Positions 1 through 8,395 of a stretch of 10,338 bases of DNA are shown here, piece by piece (position 1 is the stretch's first letter; each line of letters opens with the position of its first letter). The position numbers and the translations under genes are program-made. Below the pieces are notes generated by a model, which was not told the origin of the DNA, did not search any database, and saw only the letters and a list, made by a program, of their open reading frames with translations. This DNA is from JBBQKG01 sp038326655 (lineage in GTDB: Bacteria > Actinomycetota > Thermoleophilia > Solirubrobacterales > JBBDJG01), in the NCBI GenBank assembly GCA_038326655.1, contig JBBQKG010000042.1, forward strand, positions 1 to 10,338, given 5' to 3'.

Positions 1-467
1 CTCCCCCCGTGCTGGGGGGCGGCGGGGTGGGGGCGGCGCTCCCCCCCCGCGAGCGGGCCGCGCCCGCGTTTAGGGGGGGGGGGGCGGCCATCCTCGCGGC
101 CGGGCCCGCCCGGCTGGTGGCCGATGCCGCCACCCACGACGGGCTGAAGGTGGTCACAGCGCGATGCGAGCTGTCCGACCGCGACCAGCTGCTCGAGCTC
201 TCGGACCGCGTGCGGTCCGCGCTCGGGGACGGCGCGGTGGTGCTCGGCTCGGCGGCCGGCGGGCGGCCGCAGCTGATCGCCAGCTTCACCAGGTCGGCGG
301 TCGATCGTGGCCTGTCCGCGGCCGAGATCGTGAAGCAGGCGGCGGCCGTGATGGGCGGCGGCGGCGGCGGCCGGGACACGATGGCGCAGGCGGGGGGAAA
401 GGACGCCGCGAAGCTGGACGAGGCGCTCGAGACAGCGCACGAGGCGATCCGGGCAAAGCTGTCCTGA
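1..467 (+). CDS. alaS: Alanyl-tRNA synthetase, C-terminal fragment (5' end outside window)
   Basis: This is the C-terminal end of alanyl-tRNA synthetase, the cytoplasmic enzyme that charges tRNA-Ala. What remains is most of the DHHA1 domain: a region reading GLKVVTARCE, then VVLGSAAGGRPQLIASFT, then the glycine-rich DHHA1 signature (GGGGGGRDTMAQAGGKD), and a closing helix (LDEALETAHEAI) of the kind that ends this family. The catalytic, editing and zinc-binding parts lie upstream of the window. The stop TGA is at 465-467, one base before the ruvX start. The first ~90 bases translate to Gly/Ala/Pro-rich sequence that does not resemble the family and hold a 12-G run and an 8-C run, so that stretch is probably unreliable. 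An apparent GTG at 9 is not a real start. Confidence 0.88.
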   Translation, partial: PPVLGGGGVGAALPPRERAAPAFRGGGAAILAAGPARLVADAATHDGLKVVTARCELSDRDQLLELSDRVRSALGDGAVVLGSAAGGRPQLIASFTRSAVDRGLSAAEIVKQAAAVMGGGGGGRDTMAQAGGKDAAKLDEALETAHEAIRAKLS

Positions 468-468
468 C

Positions 469-852
469 GTGCGAATCCTTGCGCTCGACTACGGCCGCGC
501 GACGTGCGGCGCCGCCGTCAGCGATCCCACCGGGGTGCTCGCGACGCCGCTGGAGTCGATCTCGGACCCTGGCTCCGACCGGGGGCTCGACGACATTGCG
601 GGCCTGGTCGGCGAGCGCGACGTCGACGAGGTCGTGGTGGGACTGCCGGTGAGCCTCTCGGGCGAGGAAGGCGCGCAGGCTGCCGAGGCGCGCGGGTTCG
701 CGGCCCGGCTTGCAGAGCGCCTCGACGTGCCGGTGCACACGTTCGACGAGCGTTTCACGACACGGCTGGCCCAGCGCACGCCCGGCCGGCTGCCCGAGGA
801 CTCACGCGCCGCGGCGCACCTGCTGGAGAGCTACCTGAGCGCCCACAGATGA
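469..852 (+). CDS. ruvX: RuvX/YqgF-family RNase H-fold nuclease (putative pre-16S rRNA nuclease)
   Basis: The protein has 127 residues, normal for the YqgF/RuvX family. This RNase H-like family is implicated in 16S rRNA 5'-end maturation and proposed as a Holliday-junction resolvase. The N-terminal strand RILALDYG carries the first acidic metal ligand, D7. VVVGLPVSLSGEEG follows at about residues 54-67, then FDERFTT with E94, and a final DSRAAAHLLESYL helix with D111 at the expected third acidic position. The start is GTG at 469, one base after the alaS stop and in register with the family N-terminus. No clear Shine-Dalgarno is visible, so translation is probably coupled to alaS. The 3' end overlaps mltG by an ATGA. 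alaS-ruvX-mltG is a known neighbourhood in Actinobacteria and Firmicutes, which supports the call. Confidence 0.93.
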   Translation: MRILALDYGRATCGAAVSDPTGVLATPLESISDPGSDRGLDDIAGLVGERDVDEVVVGLPVSLSGEEGAQAAEARGFAARLAERLDVPVHTFDERFTTRLAQRTPGRLPEDSRAAAHLLESYLSAHR

Positions 853-1889
853 GTGGAGAGGGCCTACGCCGGCTGACGGTGCTGGCGCTCGCTGTCGCTG
901 CGGCGGCGTTCCTGTGGGCGCTCTTTCAGCCCTTTGCGGGTGGCGGTGGGGCCGCCGTGCACGTCACGATCCCCAAGCGGGCCGGGGTCGCGCGGATCGG
1001 GGACGTCCTCGACCGTGAGGGAGTCGTGCCGAGCAGCGTGCTGTTCGCGCTGCGCGCGCGCCTCGCGGGCGACAGCAGCGACCTGAAGCCCGGCGCCTAC
1101 ACGCTGCGCAAGCAGATGAGCTACGGCGACGTACTCGACCGCCTCGTCGCGGGGCCGGCGAAGAACCTCGTGCAGCTCACGATCCCGGAGGGGCTGAGCA
1201 GGCGGGAGATCACGCCGCTCGCCGGGCGCGCCGGCGTGCAGGGCGACTACCTCGCCGCGACCGCGAACGGCGCGCTCGTGCCGTCCCGTCAATACGGGCT
1301 TGCGCGACCACCCGCGACGGTCGAGGGCTTCCTGTTCCCGGCGACCTACGAGCTGCGCCGCGGCGCCACCGCGGCCGCGCTCGTGGACAAGCAGCTCGCT
1401 GCGTTCGGCCAGAACTTCGCCGGCGTGGACCTCTCCTACGCGAAGCGCAAGAACCTGACGCCCTACGACGTGGTCAAGATCGCCTCGATGGTCGAGCGCG
1501 AGACCAGCCAGGCGCGCGAGCGCCCGCTCGTGGCAGCCGTGATCTACAACCGGCTGCACGCTCGCCAGCCGCTCGGGATCGACGCCACGATCCGCTACGC
1601 GACCGCGAACTGGACCAGGCCGCTCACGAACAGCGACCTTGCCATCGATTCCCCCTACAACACCCGCACCCGGTCCGGGCTGCCGCCGACTCCGATCGGA
1701 AACCCGGGACTTGCCTCGATCGAGGCGGCGGCACGCCCCGCGCACGTCGGCTACCTCTACTACGTGGTGAAGCCGGGAACCTGCGACGAGCACGCATTCT
1801 CGAGCACCTTCGCAGCGTTCGAGCGGGACCAGGCGCGCTACAACGCCGCCCGCCAGGCGGCAGGCGGGAAGTCGCCCACCAAATGCTAG
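849..1889 (+). CDS. mltG: MltG/YceG-family endolytic murein transglycosylase
   Basis: The protein has 346 residues and matches the MltG/YceG family, membrane-anchored enzymes that cut nascent peptidoglycan strands and are thought to end glycan polymerisation. A short basic N-terminus is followed by one membrane segment (about residues 9-25), and the rest is extracytoplasmic. A LysM-like region follows (IPKRAGVARIGDVL... LKPGAYTL), then EGFLFPATYEL at 159-169. ASMVERET places E216 at the catalytic glutamate. YNRLHARQPLGIDATIRYA, SPYNTR and GLPPTPIGNPGLASIEAA are all family signatures. ATG at 849 is chosen because it overlaps the ruvX stop (ATGA) and gives a clean N-terminal anchor; a longer in-frame extension upstream would lie wholly inside ruvX. 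The 3' end overlaps aroE by 7 bases. Confidence 0.93.
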   Translation: MSGEGLRRLTVLALAVAAAAFLWALFQPFAGGGGAAVHVTIPKRAGVARIGDVLDREGVVPSSVLFALRARLAGDSSDLKPGAYTLRKQMSYGDVLDRLVAGPAKNLVQLTIPEGLSRREITPLAGRAGVQGDYLAATANGALVPSRQYGLARPPATVEGFLFPATYELRRGATAAALVDKQLAAFGQNFAGVDLSYAKRKNLTPYDVVKIASMVERETSQARERPLVAAVIYNRLHARQPLGIDATIRYATANWTRPLTNSDLAIDSPYNTRTRSGLPPTPIGNPGLASIEAAARPAHVGYLYYVVKPGTCDEHAFSSTFAAFERDQARYNAARQAAGGKSPTKC

Positions 1890-2776
1890 GCGGCGACGCT
1901 CGGCCGCCGACGACCCTCGTCGGCGTGCTCGGCTGGCCCGTCGAGCACAGCCGCTCTCCGGCGATGCACAACGCCGCCTTCGAGGCGCTCGGCCTCGACT
2001 GGAGCTACGAGCTCCTGCCGGTCGCACCGGACGCGTTCGAGCCGTTCGTCCGGGAGCTGCCGGAGCGGGGTTTCGTGGGCGCGAACGTGACGATTCCGCA
2101 CAAGCTCCGTGCGCTCGCGATCGCCGACCGGCCGAGCGACGTGGCTCGTGCGACCGGGGCGGCGAACACGCTCAGCTTCACCGCGACCGGGATCGAGGCC
2201 GAGAACACGGACGTGGTGGGATTCCTAACCGCGTTGCGGGAGCGCGCTCCCGAGGCTCCGAAAGGCATGAGCGCGCTCGTGCTCGGCGCCGGCGGCGCCG
2301 CCCGAGCCGTCGTCTACGGATTGCTGGAGGCGGGCGCCGAGCGGATCTCGGTGTGGAACCGCCATGGGGAGCGCGCGCAGGCCCTCGTGCAGGATTTCGC
2401 CCGCTTCGCGCGGGACCCGACGCAGTTGGAGGCAGTCGCGGAAAACCGCCTGCCAAGCGCCGAACTGCTTGTGAACGCGACTTCGGTCGGCATGCCCTCG
2501 CGCCGCTCCGAACAGGGCTCGCCCGACCCGGCCGAACCCTTCAAGGAGCTGCCCCTATCGGCCGATGTATGGGGTGATCGGCAAATCGTGGTGGACCTCG
2601 TCTACCGCCAAGACGGCACACCGCTTGTGCGTTTCGCGCGCTCGCGGGGCGCCGTCTGCGTTGACGGATTCGACGTTCTGGTCCACCAGGGAGCGGCCAG
2701 TTTCCGGCTCTGGACGGGCCTGGAGCCGCCGCTCGGGGCTATGCGAAGTGGCGCAAAAGACAGACACACACACTGA
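1883..2776 (+). CDS. aroE: Shikimate dehydrogenase
   Basis: This 297-residue protein is shikimate dehydrogenase, which reduces 3-dehydroshikimate to shikimate with NADPH in aromatic amino-acid synthesis. The substrate domain shows GWPVEHSRSPAMHN (residues 17-30) and NVTIPHK with catalytic K74. GAANTL follows, then NTDVVGF with the partner aspartate D110. The Rossmann loop GAGGAAR is at 135-141, followed by VWNRHGERA and LLVNATSVGM. The C-terminal GFDVLVHQGAASF carries the conserved glutamine at about 269. ATG at 1883 overlaps the mltG stop. The last ~15 residues are poorly conserved in character (basic, ending KDRHTH) and overlap the likely start of pilB. AroE beside mltG and upstream of a pilus cluster fits gene orders I know from Thermoleophilia-like actinobacteria. 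Confidence 0.94.
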   Translation: MLGGDARPPTTLVGVLGWPVEHSRSPAMHNAAFEALGLDWSYELLPVAPDAFEPFVRELPERGFVGANVTIPHKLRALAIADRPSDVARATGAANTLSFTATGIEAENTDVVGFLTALRERAPEAPKGMSALVLGAGGAARAVVYGLLEAGAERISVWNRHGERAQALVQDFARFARDPTQLEAVAENRLPSAELLVNATSVGMPSRRSEQGSPDPAEPFKELPLSADVWGDRQIVVDLVYRQDGTPLVRFARSRGAVCVDGFDVLVHQGAASFRLWTGLEPPLGAMRSGAKDRHTH

Positions 2777-4670
2777 GACAGACACCCCGGTCCTGAGACC
2801 GGTCCCGAGCGACCCCGTGGGGGGCGACGAGGATGCGCAGCAGGCCGCCTACGGCACTGCCGGTCCCGCCGATCCCGATGTCCACGCGGTCGACCCGGCG
2901 CCAGCCGATCCCGAGTCGAGCGAGCACGACGACGATCCGGATCTCGCTGCCGTCAACCGTCCGGGGCTGACGCCGCCCAGTCGTCGTGGTGGGTCCGGCC
3001 GGTTCATCACCGATCACATCGTCGAGCTCGGGTTTGCGCCCCGCGATCGTGTCGAGCTGGCGGTGGCCGAGGCACGCAACAGCGGCCGCACTCCCGAGCA
3101 GGTGCTGCTCGCCGAGCAGGTGATCACAACCGACCAGCTTGCCCGCTCGACATCAGAGCGCTTTGGCCTCGACCACCTCGACCTGACCGCATTCGACATC
3201 GACCTGGGGGCGGTCAACCTGATTCCGACCCAGGCCGCCAAGCGCTACGGCGCGATCCCGGTCGCGTTCATCGGCGAGGACACCCTGATGGTCGCGATGT
3301 CGGACCCGACCAACGTTCGGGCGGTCGACGACATCTCGATCATGACCGGCCTCGACGTGCGACCGGCAGTGGCCTCGGCGGAGGACATCGACATCGCGCT
3401 GCAGAACGCCAGCAAGCTCGACGCCTCGATCGCCGAGGCGATCGAGGAGGAGGAAGACGGGGCCTTCGACGCCGGCGAGGTCTCCGAGATCCGCGAGTCT
3501 GCCGGCGACGCGCCCGTGATCAAGCTCGTGAACGGCGTGATCGCGAAGGGCGTCGAGGAAGGCGCCTCCGACATCCACTTCGAGCCCGAGGGCAAGGACA
3601 TGCGCGTGCGCTATCGCGTCGACGGCGTGCTCCACGACGCGACCACGGTGCCGCGCCGCATGGTCGCCGGCGTGACCTCCCGACTCAAGATCATGGCGAG
3701 CCTCGACATAGCGGAGAAGCGGCTGCCCCAGGATGGTCGCGTCGGCCTCACCGTCGGCGGTCACCCGATCGACATCCGCATGGCCTCGCTCCCGTCGGTC
3801 AAGGGCGAGAAGGTCGTGCTCAGGATTCTCGACAAGGAGCAGGCCCGGATCGGGCTCGACAAGCTCGGCATGCAGCCCGACACCCTGGAGCGCTTCCGGG
3901 CCGGCTTCACGCGCGCCTACGGGGCCACATTCGTCACGGGCCCGACCGGCTCGGGCAAGACCACGAGCCTCTACTCGGCGCTGAACGTGATCAACAAGCC
4001 CGAGGTGAACATCATCACGATCGAGGACCCGGTCGAGTACCAGATCCCGGGCCTCACCCAGGTCCAGGTCAACCTCAAGGCCGGTCTCAACTTCTCGACG
4101 GGCCTTCGCTCGATGGTGCGCTCGGACCCCGACGTGATCATGGTCGGAGAGATCCGGGACAAGGAGACCGCGCAGATCGCGATCGAGTCGGCGCTCACCG
4201 GCCACCTCGTGCTCTCGACGCTTCACACGAACGACGCTCCCACGACGATCAGCCGCCTCACCGAGATGGGCATCGCGCCGTTCCTCACCGCCTCCGCGCT
4301 CGACTGCGTGATCTCGCAGCGACTCGCCCGGCTGCTTTGCACAAACTGCAAGGAGCGCGTCGTGCTGCGGGCAGGCGCGCTGTCGCAGTACAACATCCAC
4401 ACCGACCTCGAGGCCTACACGGCGAAAGGCTGCAAGCGCTGCGGCTACAGCGGCTACAAGGGCCGCATCGGCATGTACGAGGCGATGGTCATGAGCGAGG
4501 AGATTCGCGAGCTCACGATCGAGAAGGCCTCGTCCGACCAGATCCGCCAGGTCGCAATCGAGCAGGGCATGCGCACGCTCCAGCAGGACGGGATCGACAA
4601 GGTCCGCATGGGCCACACCTCGATCCAGGAGGTCGCACGAATAACGGGTTCGGCGCTTCCTGCCGATTAG
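2748..4670 (+). CDS. pilB: Type IV pilus assembly ATPase PilB (GspE family)
   Basis: This is a hexameric AAA-like secretion ATPase that drives pilus extension at the inner face of the membrane. From GTG 2748 it has 640 residues: an acidic, proline-rich, probably disordered stretch (about 1-84), an MshEN/T2SSE N-terminal domain (about 85-230), then the ATPase core. Walker A GPTGSGKT is at 398-405 with K404. The Asp-box region is IITIEDPVEY, Walker B DPDVIMVGEIRD starts at 460, and the His box is GHLVLSTLHTND. A zinc-binding tetracysteine is formed by C531, C534, C562 and C565; this separates PilB/GspE from PilT. The frame has no ATG near its start. GTG 2748, inside the end of aroE, is preferred for coupling; GTG 2817 would give 617 residues. 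Neither has a strong Shine-Dalgarno. Family assignment is firm; the start is not. Confidence 0.93.
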   Translation: MAQKTDTHTETDTPVLRPVPSDPVGGDEDAQQAAYGTAGPADPDVHAVDPAPADPESSEHDDDPDLAAVNRPGLTPPSRRGGSGRFITDHIVELGFAPRDRVELAVAEARNSGRTPEQVLLAEQVITTDQLARSTSERFGLDHLDLTAFDIDLGAVNLIPTQAAKRYGAIPVAFIGEDTLMVAMSDPTNVRAVDDISIMTGLDVRPAVASAEDIDIALQNASKLDASIAEAIEEEEDGAFDAGEVSEIRESAGDAPVIKLVNGVIAKGVEEGASDIHFEPEGKDMRVRYRVDGVLHDATTVPRRMVAGVTSRLKIMASLDIAEKRLPQDGRVGLTVGGHPIDIRMASLPSVKGEKVVLRILDKEQARIGLDKLGMQPDTLERFRAGFTRAYGATFVTGPTGSGKTTSLYSALNVINKPEVNIITIEDPVEYQIPGLTQVQVNLKAGLNFSTGLRSMVRSDPDVIMVGEIRDKETAQIAIESALTGHLVLSTLHTNDAPTTISRLTEMGIAPFLTASALDCVISQRLARLLCTNCKERVVLRAGALSQYNIHTDLEAYTAKGCKRCGYSGYKGRIGMYEAMVMSEEIRELTIEKASSDQIRQVAIEQGMRTLQQDGIDKVRMGHTSIQEVARITGSALPAD

Positions 4671-4710
4671 ACAACCGGACGGCACGGCAACTCACGGACG
4701 AAAGCGGACT

Positions 4711-5787
<1,077 letters not shown>

Positions 5788-5816
5788 GCGAACGGCACCG
5801 GCACAGGACAAGACAC

Positions 5817-5820
5817 GGAG
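5817..5820 (+). promoter_or_regulatory. Shine-Dalgarno site for pilC
   Basis: GGAG lies nine bases before ATG 5830. A second purine run (AGGGGA, 5824-5829) touches the start codon and is too close to serve. The site supports ATG 5830 as the pilC start. Confidence 0.6.
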
Positions 5821-5829
5821 AACAGGGGA

Positions 5830-7044
5830 ATGGCGACTTACACGTTCAGGGCGATCGACGTAGCGGGCGTGCCCGCTCAAGGCGAGCTCGACGCGGGCTC
5901 GAAGCAGGCAGTCACCGACGAGCTGCGCCACCGCGGGCTGATCGTGCTCGACATCGTCGAGCAGAAGACCAGCGTCACGAGCCAGGACCTGTTCGACCGG
6001 TTCAAGAAGATCAAGGCGCCCGAGCTGACCGTGATGACACGGCAGCTAGCCACGATGGTCGCCTCCGGCATGTCGATCCTGCGCTCGTTCCACGTGCTCG
6101 AGGACTCGACCGAGAACGACAAGCTCAAGGAGATCCTGTCTCAGGTCCGGCAGAACGTCGAGGCCGGCATCTCGCTCTCGGACGCGCTCGAGAAGTACCC
6201 AGACGTCTTCAACCACTTGTACATCGCGATGGTCCGCACCGGTGAGACGGCCGGAATGCTCGAGGAGTCGCTGATGCGCGTCGCCGACCAGCTCGAGAAG
6301 GCCGACTCGCTGAGGCGGCAGGTCCGCGCCGCGATGGCCTACCCGATCATGATCGGCGCCTTCGCGATGGTCGTGATGCTCGCGCTCGTGGCGTTCCTGA
6401 TCCCCGTCTTCGAGAACGTCTTCAAGGACTTCAACGGCAAGCTTCCCGCGATCACGCAGGTAAGCGTGACCGCTTCTCACCTCGTCACCGGGCAGTGGTA
6501 CCTGTTGCTGGCCGTCACGTTCGGCGGGATCTTCGGCTTCAAGAAGTGGAAGAAGACGTCGTGGGGCCACCGGCAGTGGGACACGATCAAGCTGAAGATC
6601 CCCGCCAAGATCGGCGACGTGATCCTGAAGATCTCGCTCGCGCGCTGGTCGCGGACCTTCTCCGGGCTCGTGCACTCCGGCGTGCCGATCCTCCAGGCGA
6701 TCGACATCACCGGCGGCACCGCGGGCAACTACCACATCGAAAAGGCGATGGCCGACGTCAAGGAGTCGGTTCAGCGCGGAGGCTCGATCTCCGAGCCCCT
6801 GCGCAAGAGCCAGCACTTCCCGACGATGGTCGCGCACATGGTCGGCGTCGGCGAGGAGACGGGTAACCTCGACGGGATGCTCGCCAAGGTCGCCGACTTC
6901 TACGAGGACGAGGTCGCGGCCGTGATCAAGGCGCTCACGTCGATCCTCGAGCCGGTCATGATCATCATCGTCGGCGCGATGGTCGGGTTCATCGTGATCT
7001 CGATGTACCTGCCGCTCTTCGAGGTCTACGACAAGATCCGCTAG
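5830..7044 (+). CDS. pilC: Type IV pilus inner-membrane platform protein PilC (GspF family)
   Basis: This 404-residue protein is the polytopic platform protein that the PilB and PilT ATPases act on during pilus assembly and disassembly. The N-terminus YTFRAIDVAGVPAQGEL is typical of the family. Two T2SSF repeats follow. The first (about 69-192) includes RQLATMVASGM and GETAGMLEESL and ends in a membrane helix (about 172-194). A second helix lies near 223-239. The second repeat, from about 272, reads WSRTFSGLVHSGVPILQAI and GEETGNLDGML and ends in the third helix (about 375-397). The repeat symmetry and three helices are the normal layout. ATG 5830 is supported by GGAG at 5817-5820. The gene ends eight bases before a convergent pseudogene, so the pilBTC transcription unit probably stops here rather than running into the pilin. 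Confidence 0.95.
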   Translation: MATYTFRAIDVAGVPAQGELDAGSKQAVTDELRHRGLIVLDIVEQKTSVTSQDLFDRFKKIKAPELTVMTRQLATMVASGMSILRSFHVLEDSTENDKLKEILSQVRQNVEAGISLSDALEKYPDVFNHLYIAMVRTGETAGMLEESLMRVADQLEKADSLRRQVRAAMAYPIMIGAFAMVVMLALVAFLIPVFENVFKDFNGKLPAITQVSVTASHLVTGQWYLLLAVTFGGIFGFKKWKKTSWGHRQWDTIKLKIPAKIGDVILKISLARWSRTFSGLVHSGVPILQAIDITGGTAGNYHIEKAMADVKESVQRGGSISEPLRKSQHFPTMVAHMVGVGEETGNLDGMLAKVADFYEDEVAAVIKALTSILEPVMIIIVGAMVGFIVISMYLPLFEVYDKIR

Positions 7045-7046
7045 AC

Positions 7047-7062
7047 CGGCGCTCAGGCGCCG
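7047..7062. terminator. Possible bidirectional hairpin between pilC and the convergent MFS remnant
   Basis: CGGCGC and GCGCCG form a perfect 6-bp GC stem around a four-base loop (TCAG), directly after the pilC stop at 7042-7044. The hairpin is symmetric, so it could act on both converging transcripts. There is no T-tract on either side, so it is not a classic intrinsic terminator; such hairpins are common in high-GC genomes. Confidence 0.35.
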
Positions 7063-7516
7063 CGATCCGAATGGGGCAGCTCTTCCGACAGCCGGGCGCG
7101 CATCAGCTCTCGGCGAATCGCCTGCCCGGAAGCGGTCAGGCGCCGCCACACCGCCGCGGCGATCAGGAACACGGTCGAGAGCGAATCGGTGAAGGCGCGA
7201 ACGTAGTCGTCGTGGAGCGCCGGCGGTAGCGAGGAGACCTGACCGGGATTCACGTGCCCGGAGGCGAGTCCCGCGGCAGAGGATGATTCGGACGGCAGCC
7301 GGGAGGCGAGCTCATGCGATAGACGGTTGGCGAAGATCGCGCCGAGAATCGCGGTTCCGAGCGAGTCAGGCCGCCGAGGTCGCCGACGATCGTCGGTAAC
7401 GCGGTCGAGACGATCGTCTGGTCGAGCGCCGCCAGCAGCATCGTGAGCATCAGCGCCCCGATGACGATCATCACGCGACGTTTCGGCGCCTCCGAGCTGT
7501 CGGCAGAGGCCGCCAC
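7053..7516 (-). pseudogene. DHA2-family MFS drug transporter, internally deleted and frameshifted
   Basis: This is the remnant of a 14-helix DHA2 (EmrB/QacA-like) efflux transporter. The N-terminal part, read from GTG 7516, contains the first membrane helix and the family motif LDQTIVSTALPTIVGDLGG. At about 7365-7369 it jumps to the extreme C-terminal part in a different frame: SLGTAILGAIFANRL, then DDYVRAFTDSLSTVFLIAAAV and a short basic tail ending at the TGA at 7053-7055. Roughly 350-400 residues that a normal protein would carry between these parts are absent. In the N-terminal frame translation continues as unrelated Arg/Ser/Pro-rich sequence to about 7250. The gene starts 14 bases after the cupin stop with a weak AGGT upstream, so it was probably the last gene of a minus-strand operon. 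It cannot work as a transporter. Confidence 0.82.
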
Positions 7517-7530
7517 TGCCGACCTGCGAT

Positions 7531-7962
7531 CTAGGGTTGCTCGCCCGGCTCCAGGTCGGGCGGCAGCGGCACCTCCTGCGGGGGCGCTCCGTGCTCCTCG
7601 GACCATGAAGTGAAGGCCTCGCCGTCGCGGCCCTCGTGCTCTCCCGAGCCGCCGAGCGCCAACAGCGAGAGCACCACGGGCCCCCGGTTCACGAGCTGGC
7701 GCCGCAGCTCGGGAGCCACTTTCACTAGCTCACCGCGCTCGAGCACGGTCTCCTCGCCCTCGACCAGCAGGGTGAGCGTGCCCCCCAGCACGAGGTAGAC
7801 CTCCTCCTGGCGCGCGTGGCGGTGGATGCGGCCGCGCTGGCCAGGCTGCAGCACGATCTGGTTCAGCCCGAACGACGACACGCCGAGGTCCTGGCGCAGC
7901 CGCAGGAACCGGTCGTCGGCGTCGCTCGCAAGCCGCGTCCTCGCTGTGCCCGGCTTCACCAT
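7531..7962 (-). CDS. Single-domain cupin protein
   Basis: This small cytoplasmic protein of 143 residues contains one cupin_2 beta-barrel. Cupin motif 1 is intact: G41, then H47, H49, E53 and G60 in the spacing G-x5-H-x-H-x3-E-x6-G, giving three of the four usual metal ligands. Motif 2 (APELRRQLVNRG, about 83-94) is recognisable by its proline and asparagine, but the position normally held by the fourth histidine is R88. The last ~35 residues are acidic and proline-rich (PPQEVPLPPDLEPGEQP) and lie outside the fold. Cupins of this size include sugar or small-molecule binding proteins, isomerases and dioxygenases; I cannot assign a substrate. It lies 47 bases downstream of the YvlD-like gene and just upstream of the MFS remnant on the same strand, so the three may have formed one operon. 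Start ATG 7962 has no clear Shine-Dalgarno. Confidence 0.85.
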   Translation of the reverse strand: MVKPGTARTRLASDADDRFLRLRQDLGVSSFGLNQIVLQPGQRGRIHRHARQEEVYLVLGGTLTLLVEGEETVLERGELVKVAPELRRQLVNRGPVVLSLLALGGSGEHEGRDGEAFTSWSEEHGAPPQEVPLPPDLEPGEQP

Positions 7963-8009
7963 GCGATCTTACGGGTGTGAAGCCGGCGCTTGCCGAGCTC
8001 GGCTACGCG

Positions 8010-8381
8010 CTAGGCCGGGACCGGACTCTCGTCCGGCTCGCCGAAGGCGATGTGCAGCACCCAGTTCACGATGCTCACGATGATCGCCGCCAGCACGCCC
8101 CACCAGAACGACCGGATCTCGAAGTCGGGCACGATCCAGTCCGTCAGGTAGAGCATCAGGATGTTCAGGAGGAAGTAGAAGAGCCCGAGTGTGACGACGA
8201 TGAACGGGATCGACAGCACCGTGAGAATCGGCTTGACGAACGCGTTCACGACCGTGAACACGAGCCCCGCGATCAGGAGGGTCCACCACTGGTCGCCGTA
8301 GCTCACGCCGTCGAGGACCCACGCCGCGACGAACAGTGCCACCACGTTGAATGCCCAGGTGACCACGAGCCGTGAGCCCAT
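8010..8381 (-). CDS. Four-helix membrane protein, YvlD / phage-holin-4 superfamily type
   Basis: This integral membrane protein of 123 residues has four predicted helices at about 5-23, 32-50, 58-80 and 92-112. It matches in pattern the YvlD-like proteins (Pfam phage_holin_4_2 type): a tryptophan-containing first helix, then VNAFVKPIL at 45-53, IPFIVVTLGLFYFLLNIL at 58-75, and a last helix opened by FWWGVLAAI. The family is widespread in bacterial chromosomes and its function is unknown; the holin label comes from size and topology and does not imply a prophage here. A short acidic tail (EPDESPVPA) follows the last helix. The start ATG is at 8381, only 14 bases from the divergent start at 8396, with AGGA ten bases upstream as a possible weak ribosome site. 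Confidence 0.85.
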   Translation of the reverse strand: MGSRLVVTWAFNVVALFVAAWVLDGVSYGDQWWTLLIAGLVFTVVNAFVKPILTVLSIPFIVVTLGLFYFLLNILMLYLTDWIVPDFEIRSFWWGVLAAIIVSIVNWVLHIAFGEPDESPVPA

Positions 8382-8395
8382 CCCGCGCTGATCCT

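Noticed and set aside
2758..2785. CA-rich stretch at the aroE-pilB boundary as a promoter or phase-variable repeat
   Set aside because: The repeat unit is short and irregular, it is translated in the pilB frame, and no -10/-35 pair is convincing around it.
8010..8381. Prophage signal from the holin-like protein
   Set aside because: The YvlD/phage-holin-4 family is common in ordinary chromosomes, and no lysin, capsid, tail or integrase gene is nearby.
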